In this document: positions 8,497 to 17,017 of the stretch, piece after piece
How positions within the stretch are numbered: position 1 is the first letter of the stretch
How the letters are laid out: each line of letters opens with the position of its first letter
Assembly: GCA_030747175.1 (NCBI GenBank)
Contig: JASLLE010000016.1
Location: 1-41,452, forward strand
DNA length: 41,452 bases
From: Dehalococcoidia bacterium
GTDB taxonomy: Bacteria > Chloroflexota > Dehalococcoidia > Lucifugimonadales > Lucifugimonadaceae
Reading direction: 5' to 3'
Translations under genes and position numbers: made by a program
The notes under the pieces: model-generated
The model's database searches: none
Told to the model about the DNA's origin: nothing
The model's input: the letters and a program-made list of their open reading frames with translations, nothing else

Positions 8497-9611
8497 CGAG
8501 TGCGTCCGAGGTGATCGTAGTCGGCGCCGGTGCGGCCGGGGCTTCAGTTGCCTACGAGCTCGTGAAACGCGGCTTGAGTGTCACGATGATCGAGCGCGAT
8601 TCGATAGCCAGTCACGCAAGTGGATTCGCGTACGGCGGGTTGTTTCCAACGATGGGCGCAGGCATCCCCGGTCCGATCCTGCGGCACGCCAAACGCGGTA
8701 TCTCTCTGCACAAGCGCCTCGCCCCAGAGCTGGAAGACGCCACCGGCATAGATATCGAACTCCGGGCCGTTCGCTCCCTGGATCTGGCCCTCGATGAGGA
8801 TGGATTTCGCCACCTCCAGGAATCTCTGGCGTGGCAAAGAGAAGAGGACCTGGAAGCTGATTTACTGGATGCCGACGGTGTCAGGTCGGAGGAGCCATCC
8901 CTCACCGGAGAACTGGCCGGAGGGCTGGTGCAACGGAGCCATTTCGAGGTCGATTCATACAAGTACACGCTCGCGCTGGTAACGGCCTTCGAACGCGCCG
9001 GAGGAACACACCGCCCGGGCGATGTGGTCGGTCTGGCGCGGGATGGTGACCGTGTCACCGGCGCGATGCTGTCCAACGGAGAAGAGATTCCTGGCGGGTC
9101 CGTCGTCCTGGCAACCGGCCCGTGGTCCGGCGACGGCGCCGAGGGCCTGCCCCACTTCCCAGTGAAGCCGAAGAAGGGCGAGATCCTCCGGTTACGATTC
9201 CCCGGGCGTGACTTCGTCCACCGGATTTCGCTGGGGGGTCACTACATCGCGCGCAAGCCTGACGGGCTCGTCTGGGTCGGCACGACGGAGGAAGATGCCG
9301 GGTTCGATGACCGGCCGTCGACCGCAGCGCGGGATTCGATCATGACCGGAACCCTGGCGCTCGCGCCTGCGCTTGAAAGCGCAGAGATCGTTCAGCACAC
9401 GGCCTGCCTGCGACCGGTAACCTCAGATGAAATGCCAATACTCGGGGCTCTGCCCGGTCACGACGGGCTATTCGCTGCGAACGGAGCGGGCAAAAAGGGA
9501 ATCCTCCTCAGCCCGGTGATGGGCCGCATGGTGGCGGGAGCGATAACGGGCGACGCCGGGCGGGACCCGATCCCCACCGAATTTGACGCTGCGCGGTTTT
9601 CGTACGCGTAA
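8493..9611 (+). CDS. FAD-dependent oxidoreductase, DAO family (glycine/sarcosine oxidase-like)
   Basis: 372 aa from GTG 8493, overlapping the upstream stop. The N-terminal dinucleotide fold reads VIVVGAGAAGASVAYELVKRG with Glu34 for the ribose of FAD. A mid-section carries PVKPKKGEILRL and a C-terminal FAD segment reads ANGAGKKGILLSPVMG, as in glycine oxidase/ThiO and sarcosine oxidase-like proteins. It probably oxidises a small amine or amino acid, possibly one released by the amidohydrolase encoded just upstream. This is the last gene of the operon; a modular repeat follows 50 bp downstream and may help end the transcript. Confidence 0.88.
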   Translation: MTSASEVIVVGAGAAGASVAYELVKRGLSVTMIERDSIASHASGFAYGGLFPTMGAGIPGPILRHAKRGISLHKRLAPELEDATGIDIELRAVRSLDLALDEDGFRHLQESLAWQREEDLEADLLDADGVRSEEPSLTGELAGGLVQRSHFEVDSYKYTLALVTAFERAGGTHRPGDVVGLARDGDRVTGAMLSNGEEIPGGSVVLATGPWSGDGAEGLPHFPVKPKKGEILRLRFPGRDFVHRISLGGHYIARKPDGLVWVGTTEEDAGFDDRPSTAARDSIMTGTLALAPALESAEIVQHTACLRPVTSDEMPILGALPGHDGLFAANGAGKKGILLSPVMGRMVAGAITGDAGRDPIPTEFDAARFSYA

Positions 9612-9661
9612 ACGGTGCTGGAGGGATCCCCATGAAATCATGGGAAGGGAGCCAGACAGAG

Positions 9662-9787
9662 GTCATCCCGAGCAAAGTCGAGGGACCTTCACCAACACTT
9701 CGTCGAACGAATAGAAACCGCTCAGGTGAAGATCTTTGTCCTCCCTCACCCCTGGTGCGGTTAGGCCTCTCCCACCGGGAGAGGGGG
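9662..9787 (+). repeat. Modular intergenic repeat, full copy A
   Basis: Ordered blocks: GTCATCCCGA, then GAGGGACCTTCACC, a variable spacer, TTTGTCCTCCCTCACCC, and a terminal hairpin CCTCTCCC-ACC-GGGAGAGG (9766-9784) with extra Gs. The same order is found at 36336-36460 and, inverted, at 21747-21884. It lies between convergent genes, 14 bp from the NUDIX stop. Its hairpin could act as a bidirectional terminator. Confidence 0.8.
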
Positions 9788-9800
9788 CAGGCGCGCTCCT

Positions 9801-10376
9801 TTAACCTGCTCGCTCCCGGTCTAGCCTGTCCCGGTAGAGCGCAATCAAGGTCGGGCCGTGCGTGATCTCTCCGGCGGCGATCCGCCGTTCAACCTCGGCC
9901 AGGGGAAGACTTACGACGCCCCGGATCTGGTCCGCTGAATCGCTGTGACCGGCATCCCATCCGGTGCAGTCTTCGGCCCGGAAAACGTAGGTGTCGTGGG
10001 AGAGCAACCCGGGATCTACATTCACCTTTCCGAGGCTCGTTAACCTCGGCGTGTCCAGACCGGTCTCCTCTTTCAGTTCACGCAATGCTGATTGATCCGG
10101 CGTCTCGCCCTTCTCTCCCAGCCCTCCCGGCAGTTCAAGCATCCAGCGCTCCACCGGGTGCCGGTAAACCTCGATGAACACGAGGTCTCCCGATGGAAGT
10201 GTCGGCACGATGTTGCAGACGAAGGGAAATTGAAGTTCCAGCCAGATTCGCGGGCCTTCGGATCCATCGGTAAATCGCAACTCGTCGCGATTGAGACGTG
10301 CCCAGCCGTCATCGTATGGAACGCTGCTCTTGAGAACCTCGGGCAACGCGTTTTTTTCGGGTTCTCCGGCACTCAT
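9801..10376 (-). CDS. NUDIX hydrolase (ADP-ribose pyrophosphatase-like)
   Basis: 191 aa. A complete Nudix box spans residues 85-107 (GLGEKGE, then REL-EETGL), with the metal-binding REL-EE Glu residues 100, 103 and 104. The preceding ERWMLELPGG and the FIEVYRHP strand are typical of the ADP-sugar pyrophosphatase branch, which hydrolyses ADP-ribose or other nucleoside diphosphate sugars. The ATG overlaps the stop of the SDR gene by four bases (ATGA), so the two form one minus-strand operon, SDR first. The substrate within the branch is not determinable. Confidence 0.92.
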   Translation of the reverse strand: MSAGEPEKNALPEVLKSSVPYDDGWARLNRDELRFTDGSEGPRIWLELQFPFVCNIVPTLPSGDLVFIEVYRHPVERWMLELPGGLGEKGETPDQSALRELKEETGLDTPRLTSLGKVNVDPGLLSHDTYVFRAEDCTGWDAGHSDSADQIRGVVSLPLAEVERRIAAGEITHGPTLIALYRDRLDRERAG

Positions 10377-11140
10377 TGAGCCGTGTAACCGCCATCGACA
10401 CTTAGCGCGGTTCCGGTCACGAAGGACGCCTCATCCGACGCCAGGAACAGCGCACAGTTGGCGATCTCTATGGCCTCGCCGAGCCGGCCCATGGGATGAG
10501 CTTCTTCCATCCGGGCGAGTAGATCGGGATTGTCTCGTAGCCCGGCGGTGAGCGCGGTGTGAGCGAAGCCGGGACAGAGGGCGTTGACGCGAATCCCCTC
10601 GCGCGCTGTCTTCACCGCCAGATCGCGGGTGATCTGCAACACGGCGCCCTTGGAATGCGCGTACGCGCTGAAGCCATCCCCCAACCACTCTGTACGGCCC
10701 ACCAGCCCGTAGATCGAACTCAGGTTGATGATCGAGCCCCCGCCCGATTGACGCATCGCTTCGACCGCGACCCGGCACGGCAGCAACGTGCCTTTCACGT
10801 TGATATCCATCACCCAGCCCCATGTCTGGTCGGTGTCGTAGTCCGCCGGAGCGCCACGATCCGAAACCCCGGCCGAGTTCACCAGGATGTCCAGTTGCCC
10901 GAACTCATTGATGACGGTCCCGACGACGCGTTCCACATCTTCGCGATCAGTCACGTTTGCCTGCAACGCTATCGCCCTGCCACCGGCCGTCCGAATTCGA
11001 TCCGCTACCGCCTCCGCCGTATCGGCGTTCAGGTCGCACACTCCCACCGCCGCCCCTTCCCGTGCAAACAGTTCGGATGACGCCTCCCCGATCCCCGAAC
11101 CGCCCCCTGTTATCAGGGCAATTTTGTTTTCAAGTCGCAT
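10373..11140 (-). CDS. Classical SDR-family NAD(P)-dependent oxidoreductase
   Basis: 255 aa from ATG 11140, chosen because AAAGGA lies a few bases upstream and the chain then begins MRLENKIALITGG; the frame stays open further upstream but adds a non-homologous tail. The Rossmann motif TGGGSGIG is at residues 11-18. NSAG and the intact tetrad Asn114, Ser141/142, Tyr160 and Lys164 (YAHSK) follow, and the C-terminus is the usual GTALSVDGGYTAQ. Such enzymes are FabG/glucose-dehydrogenase-like and reduce ketones or oxidise alcohols. An acidic residue (Asp36) after the second strand suggests a preference for NAD. It serves as the normal comparison for the two atypical SDRs at 26969 and 27864. Confidence 0.92.
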   Translation of the reverse strand: MRLENKIALITGGGSGIGEASSELFAREGAAVGVCDLNADTAEAVADRIRTAGGRAIALQANVTDREDVERVVGTVINEFGQLDILVNSAGVSDRGAPADYDTDQTWGWVMDINVKGTLLPCRVAVEAMRQSGGGSIINLSSIYGLVGRTEWLGDGFSAYAHSKGAVLQITRDLAVKTAREGIRVNALCPGFAHTALTAGLRDNPDLLARMEEAHPMGRLGEAIEIANCALFLASDEASFVTGTALSVDGGYTAQ

Positions 11141-11230
11141 CAAGCGTCCTTTCATATGGGCCGCAACGAGAGAGGCGTCTGTCCGGTTCGATTGCCGCCG
11201 GGGATGACGCCCGGAAGATCGCATGCGGGC

Positions 11231-11259
11231 ATCGTAAGGACGGGGTGAACCCCGGTCAA
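11231..11259 (-). promoter_or_regulatory. Probable promoter of the SDR-NUDIX operon
   Basis: Reading the minus strand, TTGACC (11259-11254) is followed after 17 bp by TACGAT (11236-11231), five of six and four of six consensus bases. The leader to the SDR ATG at 11140 would be about 85 nt. Confidence 0.5.
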
Positions 11260-11289
11260 CGCGCTACGCTCAACGTCCGTAGTTCCGCG

Positions 11290-11295
11290 TATCAT
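11290..11295 (+). promoter_or_regulatory. Possible -10 element giving a leaderless RDD transcript
   Basis: TATCAT ends seven bases before the RDD-protein ATG at 11303, and no Shine-Dalgarno sequence is visible, so transcription could start at or next to the ATG. No good -35 is seen. Confidence 0.3.
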
Positions 11296-11302
11296 TCTCG
11301 GG

Positions 11303-11836
11303 ATGTCCTCACAACCCGACAGCAACGCGCCGGAACAGCGCACGTATCCGATGGACTACGCACACACGTTCAGGCGCATGTACGCGGCCGTCGTCGATAT
11401 CGGGTTGCTCATCGTCATCATAGCGACCGTCAACCTGATCACCGGCGGCAACGCCTTCGCCGGGCCGGAAACAGCGCCGCAGGACTTATTAATCCTGCTC
11501 GGGTACCTGATCCTGTTCACCGGAATCCGCGGGCAGACCCCGGGCAAGATGGTCGCCGGAATTATCGTCGTTGACGACGAGGGGCACGTGCCGGGAGTTG
11601 CGGTCGCGATCCCCCGTGAAATGGTTGGAAGGCTTGTCGCCAGCGCCGCGCTTGGCCTGGGATTGGCGTGGATATCGTTTGACCCTAAACGCCAGGGCTG
11701 GCACGACAAGATCGCCGGAACCTACGTCGTGATGAAGCCCAAATCTGATCGTCCCGAACGGCGCAGCGAGGGCGAATTCAAACCCGGAGAGCGACCCGCC
11801 AGGCAGCGGCCGTGGCGATCTCGCCGCAAGGGCTAA
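11303..11836 (+). CDS. RDD-family membrane protein
   Basis: 177 aa. The RDD domain is recognisable: RRMYAAVVDIGLL with its Arg and Asp at the start of the first membrane helix, a second helix around LLILLGYLILFTG, the cytoplasmic GQTPGKMVAGIIVVDDEG signature, a third hydrophobic stretch (LVASAALGLGLAWISF) and the closing FDPKRQGWHDKIAGTYVV. The final 35 residues are highly basic and hydrophilic (RPERRSEG, RPWRSRRKG). RDD proteins are small integral membrane proteins, some linked to ion transport, mostly without known function. The stop codon overlaps the stop of the convergent epimerase gene by four bases. Confidence 0.85.
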   Translation: MSSQPDSNAPEQRTYPMDYAHTFRRMYAAVVDIGLLIVIIATVNLITGGNAFAGPETAPQDLLILLGYLILFTGIRGQTPGKMVAGIIVVDDEGHVPGVAVAIPREMVGRLVASAALGLGLAWISFDPKRQGWHDKIAGTYVVMKPKSDRPERRSEGEFKPGERPARQRPWRSRRKG

Positions 11837-12831
11837 CCATCCCGTTTCAAGTCCGAGATCGTCGCACTGATCGCGTCCCGAAAGGGCGTGTATTCCAGGC
11901 CCAGTTCTCGCGTGGCACGCCCGCCATCGAACTCCGCCGGGCCGATCCTCAGTGCGCGAAATGAACCCACCGGCGAACGCCGCCGTCTCGCCAGCGAAAT
12001 GGCCGACCAGCACAACGCTCCGACGATGGCGAGCCAGTCCGGCAGTCGCACGCGCGGTGGACGCCGGCCCGAAATCTCGGCCAGCCCGGCGAAAAACTCA
12101 CCTACCGTCATGGTCGGCTGGGCGAGTATGTACCGGTCTCCGCTTTCACCACGCTCCAGCGCGAGCAGGCTCCCGCGGGCCACGTCGTCCACGTACACGA
12201 GCGGCATCGGCCTGTTTACGAACGCGATCGCCGGCAGACGACCGCGCAGGAACGCTTGAATTAATCGCACGAAATATCTATCGCCCGGCCCGAACACGAC
12301 GGCCGGATTCACGGATATGACGTGCATTTCACCGGCGGCAGCGCGCACCAGTTCCTCGGATTGCCACTTGGAGCGGGCGTAACCGGGCCGCCGCGGTTCA
12401 TGCGGCGTCGTCACCTCGTCGACGAGCGATCCCGGCTCTGCCCCCAGTGCGGCGATACTGCTCACATGGAGGAATCGGCGCACGCCGGACACACGCGCGG
12501 CGTCCAGGACGTTCCGCGTGCCTCCCACGTTTACCCGATCGAAATCGTCGAGATTCCAGTGGAACGGATCGACCAGCGCCGCGCAGTGGAAGACGTCGGA
12601 ACAACCGTCTATGACCGCACCCGTTGCTGCCGGGTCGGTCATATCGCCCTGGACCACCTCGACCCCAAGCGCCGCGAGCTCGGCCGCCACGCCGGTTCTT
12701 TGACGAACAAGCGCGCGCACCCGGTGACCGCGCCTCAGGAGCAGGCTGGCGATCGCGCTTCCGACCATACCGGTCGCCCCAGTGACGAGAACCCGAGCGC
12801 CGGGTCGTGGTTCTCCGGCGCTTGACGGCAA
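11833..12831 (-). CDS. NAD-dependent epimerase/dehydratase (extended SDR, DFR/3beta-HSD-like)
   Basis: About 332 aa from TTG 12831, chosen because GGAG sits six bases upstream and the Rossmann motif VLVTGATGMVG follows at residues 14-24; the frame is open further upstream, but only through the divergent promoter region. The active-site pair Tyr151 and Lys155 (YARSK) and Ser124/Ser125 in LHVSSIAALG are present, plus the NPAVVFGPGD substrate-loop motif of extended SDRs. The closest families by eye are dihydroflavonol-4-reductase-like and 3beta-hydroxysteroid-like nucleoside-diphosphate-sugar epimerases. The substrate is unknown. It is divergent from the aminotransferase at 12930. Confidence 0.85.
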   Translation of the reverse strand: MPSSAGEPRPGARVLVTGATGMVGSAIASLLLRRGHRVRALVRQRTGVAAELAALGVEVVQGDMTDPAATGAVIDGCSDVFHCAALVDPFHWNLDDFDRVNVGGTRNVLDAARVSGVRRFLHVSSIAALGAEPGSLVDEVTTPHEPRRPGYARSKWQSEELVRAAAGEMHVISVNPAVVFGPGDRYFVRLIQAFLRGRLPAIAFVNRPMPLVYVDDVARGSLLALERGESGDRYILAQPTMTVGEFFAGLAEISGRRPPRVRLPDWLAIVGALCWSAISLARRRRSPVGSFRALRIGPAEFDGGRATRELGLEYTPFRDAISATISDLKRDG

Positions 12832-12866
12832 TGCGGCTCCAGTGAGTGGGATCGGGGTGGCCGACC

Positions 12867-12872
12867 TATAAT
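12867..12872 (+). promoter_or_regulatory. TATAAT -10 upstream of the aminotransferase
   Basis: A perfect TATAAT lies 58 bp before the ATG at 12930, in the divergent gap with the epimerase gene. No good -35 is visible at 16-18 bp. The complementary strand reads TATTAT over the same bases, so the two divergent promoters may overlap. Confidence 0.35.
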
Positions 12873-12929
12873 AGCCGCCGCTCCCGGGTAGCCCGTCGCT
12901 CGAACAAACACACTCAAAGAGGATCACCG

Positions 12930-14117
12930 ATGGCAGTTTCTGAAGCGGTCCGCGGCCAGATGGAAGGCGCATCGTGGATCCGTCGAATGTTCGAAGAGGG
13001 GATCCGCCTCACCGCAGAGCACGGCGCGGAGAACGTGTTCGACCTGAGCCTGGGCAACCCACTGCTCGAACCGCCGCCGGAATTCCGAACCGAGCTGCTC
13101 CGTCTCGCGCAGGACGAGACGCCGGGCACACACCGCTACATGCCGAACCCGGGGTACCCGGACGTCCGCGCCGCAGTGGCGGCAAGCCTCGCACGAGAGT
13201 CGGGTATCCCGCTTGAGGGCGGCGACATCATCATGACCAGCGGCGCGAGCAGTTCGCTGCACGTGATCCTGCGCTCGCTGCTGGACCCGGGCGATGAGGT
13301 GGTGATCCTGACGCCCTTCTTTGTGGAGTACGTCTACTACGTGAGCCACAACAACGGCGTCCACAGGCTGGTGCGATTCCACGACGACTTTATGCCGGAC
13401 ATGGACGACCTTGAAGCACAACTCTCGGCGCGCACCAAAGCCGTCATCATGAACTCGCCGAACAACCCCACGGGCGTGATTTACGCGGAATCCGTTATCG
13501 CCGAGATCGGGGTGCGGATTCGGGACGCCGAGAGCAAGTACGGCTCCGAGATCGCGCTGATCACAGACGAGCCGTACCGCAAGCTCATCTACACGGATGA
13601 GCCCTACCCGTTCGTGTTCAAGCACCACCCGCGGACAATCGCCGCGACCTCGCACTCGAAGGACCTCGGGCTGGCCGGGGAGCGTATCGGCTACATCGCC
13701 ATCAACCCGGACTACCCGGACAAGGGCGAGATGCTGGACGCCATGGTGTTCTCGCTACGCACGCTTGGCTTCGTGAACGCCCCGGCCCTGATGCAGCGTG
13801 TCGTCGCCGGTATCCAGGATGTCACGGTGGATGTGACCGAGTACCGAAAGAAACGCGACTTCATCTACGACGCCCTGACCGATATCGGCTACGACATTGT
13901 GAAGCCGGGTGGCGCGTTCTACCTGTTCCCGAAATCGCCGCTCGAGGATGACGTGGAGTTTGTCCGAACGCTGCAAGAGAAGATGGTGCTTGTGGTGCCG
14001 GGCAGTGGTTTCGGCGGCCCGGGCTACTTCCGCCTGTCGTTCTGCGTGGCGGACCGGGTACTTGAGGGCTCTTTGGCCGGGTTCAGGGCAGCGCTGGCGG
14101 AGGCTCAGGCGCGGTAG
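12930..14117 (+). CDS. PLP-dependent class I/II aminotransferase
   Basis: 395 aa from ATG 12930, with AGAGGA eight bases upstream. Fold type I hallmarks are all present: Asn178/179 in NSPNNPTG, Asp213 and Tyr216 in ITDEPYRKLIY, the PLP Schiff-base Lys244 in SHSKDLGLAGERIGY, and the C-terminal carboxylate-binding Arg in YFRLSFCV. Length is normal for aspartate-aminotransferase-type enzymes. The call SLGNPLLEPPPEF near the N-terminus is the usual SxGxPxxxPP variant. It should move an amino group between an amino acid and a 2-oxo acid; the specific substrate is not readable. It stands alone, with convergent and divergent neighbours. Confidence 0.93.
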   Translation: MAVSEAVRGQMEGASWIRRMFEEGIRLTAEHGAENVFDLSLGNPLLEPPPEFRTELLRLAQDETPGTHRYMPNPGYPDVRAAVAASLARESGIPLEGGDIIMTSGASSSLHVILRSLLDPGDEVVILTPFFVEYVYYVSHNNGVHRLVRFHDDFMPDMDDLEAQLSARTKAVIMNSPNNPTGVIYAESVIAEIGVRIRDAESKYGSEIALITDEPYRKLIYTDEPYPFVFKHHPRTIAATSHSKDLGLAGERIGYIAINPDYPDKGEMLDAMVFSLRTLGFVNAPALMQRVVAGIQDVTVDVTEYRKKRDFIYDALTDIGYDIVKPGGAFYLFPKSPLEDDVEFVRTLQEKMVLVVPGSGFGGPGYFRLSFCVADRVLEGSLAGFRAALAEAQAR

Positions 14118-14130
14118 ACACGACGTTGTC

Positions 14131-14901
14131 TCAGGGCTTCCGCGCCCGGACGACGAGCCACTGGTTATCACCGGGCGGTTCGTCGTCCGCAAACACGTTG
14201 GTCGTGATCATGTCGATGAAGCCGGCGGCTTGCATATGCAATGTGATGGTTTCTATCTCCCAGAATCGCATCGTGCCTTCATAAAGTTCCGTCTCCGCAA
14301 GGCGATCATCCACGTACCGTTCGAACGCGATGACACTCGGGCGCATGTGTGTTCCAGGATCGTATTCGAAGATCTGCCGGTACACGATGACACTTCCGTC
14401 ATCGGCCGCGTCCCAGCCGCCAGACCAAACGCCCGCTCGATCCATGATTGAGCGGGGCTCCGGTGGAGTCTGGAACTCAAATGCCACAACTCCTTTCGAT
14501 TTCAATAGTTCGTATACACCGTTGAATGTTGCGGCGAGATCGTCTTCGGAGTTGAGCACGCCGAGGCTGGCCGAATGAATTGACACCGTTCCGAACTTTC
14601 TCGGCAGATCAAGCGTTTGCATACCCTGGAGGTAAAGGCCGGGGTGGAGGTCTTTTTCGACGCATCTGGCACGACAGCGATCGAGCATGTCGGGGGAAAC
14701 ATCGACACCAGAGGCATCAATACCGGCTTCGAGAAGCGGTATTAGCATCCGGCCGGTACCACAACCGAGTTCGAGAACTGGTTCGCCGCCGTCTTCGACT
14801 CTCCGCAGCAAAAACTCCATCTCACCGGGATGTGGCTCCGGGTGTTTCAGGTCATAGTGCTCGGCGAACAACCTGGATCGCCCAGAAATCCAATCAGGCA
14901 T
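14131..14901 (-). CDS. Class I SAM-dependent methyltransferase
   Basis: 256 aa, with GAGGA seven bases before the ATG. SAM motif I LELGCGTGR is at residues 43-51, followed by VDVSPDMLDRCR for the ribose-binding acidic residue, then SASLGVLNSEDDL and GVVAFEFQTPPEP for motifs II and III. The N-terminus AEHYDLKHPEPHPGEMEFLL is like many small-molecule methyltransferases in which a Tyr-rich segment covers the active site. The substrate is unknown. It ends 13 bp from the convergent aminotransferase stop, so both genes share a very short intergenic space. Confidence 0.88.
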   Translation of the reverse strand: MPDWISGRSRLFAEHYDLKHPEPHPGEMEFLLRRVEDGGEPVLELGCGTGRMLIPLLEAGIDASGVDVSPDMLDRCRARCVEKDLHPGLYLQGMQTLDLPRKFGTVSIHSASLGVLNSEDDLAATFNGVYELLKSKGVVAFEFQTPPEPRSIMDRAGVWSGGWDAADDGSVIVYRQIFEYDPGTHMRPSVIAFERYVDDRLAETELYEGTMRFWEIETITLHMQAAGFIDMITTNVFADDEPPGDNQWLVVRARKP

Positions 14902-14930
14902 GAAAGTTCCTCAACGCTGTGCTGACGGCG

Positions 14931-15791
14931 TTACCTCTCGGGGTACTTCCGATGCAGCTCCCTGTGATCTACCCGGCCCGACAGATCGTTGGCTGTGGCG
15001 ACGTTGCACTCAACCTCGTCCACGGTCCGCATGCCGACCAGCGCCACATTGACGAGCGGGTTGGAGAGAACAAATTGCAGTAGCGATGGCGTGTAGTCGA
15101 AGTCATCGCCCGGCCGGACGGTGCTGACCCACTTCTGAAAGATGCCGGAGGTTAATGTCCGCATGGTCACGACTCCGACGCCTGCATCTCGCGCCTCGAA
15201 CAGGCTGCCGAAGGGACGCGTCCATTCGGCCGGGTGCTGGTGGAGCAGGTTGTAGCTGATTTGCATAACGTCGAAACGGCCGGAGTCGATGAAGCGGAAC
15301 ACGGCGGCGTTGTTGTCCTCGCTGGTGAAGCCGACGAAGTGGATCAGCCCCTCGCCTTTGAGCGCCTCTAGCTGTTCCAACGTCCCGCCGGGAGCGAGGA
15401 TTTCGGCGGCCCGCTCGTCCGTGTACGAGTTGCCGTGGACCTGGACGAGATCGACGCGGTCGGTTCTCAATAGCTTGAGGCTGTCTTCAACCGACGCTCG
15501 GACATCCGCGACATACCCGGATACCTTCGTGGCAAGGAATATGTCCCCCCTGGACCCTTCCAGCCCTTCGCCGTAGATCGACTCCCCTGCCCCGCCGCCG
15601 TAACCCGGCGCCGTGTCGAAGTAGGTGATGCCTAACTCAACGGCCCTTTGTACGGCGGCGATAACACCCTCGCGGTCTGCGTCACGCGCCGGATCATAGT
15701 CGTCAAGATACTGCGCCAATCCTGCGGGCACGCCGCCAAAACCAAGCCTGCTGACTTCGACCCCGGTGCCACCGAGTTGCGCCGTTTCCAA
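14931..15791 (-). CDS. Aldo/keto reductase
   Basis: 286 aa from a TTG codon at 15791, the only start that precedes the conserved METAQLGGTGVEVSRLGFGG opening; no clear RBS is visible. The AKR catalytic tetrad is complete: Asp59 and Tyr64 in FDTAPGYG, Lys89 in ATKVSGY and His119 in VQVHG. The cofactor-binding end of the barrel is near the C-terminus (VNVALVGMRTVDEVE). This subgroup resembles L-fucose/D-threo-aldose dehydrogenase-like AKRs that oxidise or reduce sugars with NAD(P)H. It lies downstream of the GGT-threonine synthase operon, separated by a 19-bp perfect palindrome that may end that transcript. Confidence 0.9.
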   Translation of the reverse strand: METAQLGGTGVEVSRLGFGGVPAGLAQYLDDYDPARDADREGVIAAVQRAVELGITYFDTAPGYGGGAGESIYGEGLEGSRGDIFLATKVSGYVADVRASVEDSLKLLRTDRVDLVQVHGNSYTDERAAEILAPGGTLEQLEALKGEGLIHFVGFTSEDNNAAVFRFIDSGRFDVMQISYNLLHQHPAEWTRPFGSLFEARDAGVGVVTMRTLTSGIFQKWVSTVRPGDDFDYTPSLLQFVLSNPLVNVALVGMRTVDEVECNVATANDLSGRVDHRELHRKYPER

Positions 15792-15845
15792 GGTTGTCTA
15801 CTTTCGTGGTGTTGGACGATTGAATAGCGATCGGCCGCGTCTCTC

Positions 15846-15885
15846 GTCATCCCGATCCTTCCGGGTCCGGAAGGATCGGGATGAC
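15846..15885. repeat. Perfect 19-bp palindrome, single-module copy D of the intergenic repeat
   Basis: GTCATCCCGATCCTTCCGG at 15846-15864 is matched by its exact inverse complement at 15867-15885, with only two bases between. The same arm opens the full repeat copies at 21884 (inverted) and 36336. It lies between the threonine synthase stop and the aldo/keto reductase start and could act as a terminator or mRNA-stabilising hairpin. Confidence 0.85.
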
Positions 15886-15914
15886 TTGTCAGGAGGCCGA
15901 ATTGAACGCGAGGG

Positions 15915-17012
15915 TCAGTCTCGCGCCAACGGCTCTTTCAGGCCTGAACCGGTTATCGGGATTAGCACCCGGGCCTGTTCGGAGATCGCTCCGGTCGCAG
16001 CCATCGCCTCAAGCCCGGCGAATGCCGCCGCCGAGGTCGCTTCGCAGAAGATGCCGGCTTCTGACGCCAGTCGTTTCTGCCAGCCCAGCATCGCCGGATC
16101 GTCCACGGCGATACCTGAGCCGCCCGACAGCCGGACCACGTCCAAACATTGCCGCAGGCGCGGGGGATGAGACACGGAAATACCACTGGCGACAGTTTTC
16201 AGGTCCGGGTCGAACGACCACTCTTCGTCGCTCAACGCCGCCACCAGCGGTTTCACCGCCTCGGCCTGAACCACATGGAGGGCGGGCGCAGAGCTGATGC
16301 GCTCGGACGCCTGAAGTTCCTCAAAGCCTTTGAACATTCCGATCAACAACGACCCGTTACCCACCGGGATAACGATGTCCGTAACGGATGCGGCGTCCGA
16401 TCCCACAATCTCGTAGGAGAACGATTTCATGCCCTCAAGGAAATACGGGCTCAGGTTGTGAGACAGGTATGGAAGTGAGTTGTCCACCACGTATGTCACC
16501 GCGGCATCGGTCGCGGCCTGCCGCGGGCCGGGTGTCGGGTGCAGCGTTGCGCCAAATATCCCGATCTGGTCGACCTTCCCCCGCGCGGCGCTATCCGGGA
16601 AGAACACGTGAGCCGTGATCCCGGCCGACGCGGCGTATGCAGAAAGGGATGCGCCCGCATTGCCCGACGAGTCTTCAACGAACTCGGTGACCCCGGCTTC
16701 CAGCGCGGCCGACATCAGAACGGCGGAGCCCCGGTCCTTGAACGACCCTGTCGGCGCCATCATTTCCAGTTTGGCCCAGAGCCGCCTTATGCCAAGCGAC
16801 CGCGCAATTGATGGCAGGGCCACGAGCGGAGTGTTGCCCTCGCCAAGCGACATTCGTTCCGATGGCCGAGCCAGCGGGAGGCGTGGTGCGTACTCGTCGG
16901 CCGGTTCGTCATACGACACGTCCATCACGGAGCCGCACAACTCACAGGCGAGGTCACCAATCTGCGCAGGCTGTGTCGCGGCACACGAGGCGCACTTGAA
17001 AGCGAACGACAT
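15915..17012 (-). CDS. thrC: Threonine synthase-like PLP enzyme with N-terminal zinc ribbon
   Basis: 365 aa from ATG 17012, five bases after the upstream GGT stop, which favours this start over an open extension. An N-terminal C4 ribbon has Cys7, Cys10, Cys23 and Cys26 (CASC, CELCG). The PLP lysine is Lys92 in TGSFKDRG, the phosphate-binding loop is like VGNGSLLIG, and SSGNAGAS is the Asn/Ser motif of fold type II. Threonine synthase makes L-threonine from O-phospho-L-homoserine. Zinc-ribbon relatives also include diaminopropionate- or cysteate-forming enzymes, so the product is probable rather than certain. Operon partnership with gamma-glutamyltransferase is unusual for a pure threonine pathway gene. 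Confidence 0.82.
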   Translation of the reverse strand: MSFAFKCASCAATQPAQIGDLACELCGSVMDVSYDEPADEYAPRLPLARPSERMSLGEGNTPLVALPSIARSLGIRRLWAKLEMMAPTGSFKDRGSAVLMSAALEAGVTEFVEDSSGNAGASLSAYAASAGITAHVFFPDSAARGKVDQIGIFGATLHPTPGPRQAATDAAVTYVVDNSLPYLSHNLSPYFLEGMKSFSYEIVGSDAASVTDIVIPVGNGSLLIGMFKGFEELQASERISSAPALHVVQAEAVKPLVAALSDEEWSFDPDLKTVASGISVSHPPRLRQCLDVVRLSGGSGIAVDDPAMLGWQKRLASEAGIFCEATSAAAFAGLEAMAATGAISEQARVLIPITGSGLKEPLARD

Positions 17013-17017
17013 TGGCG

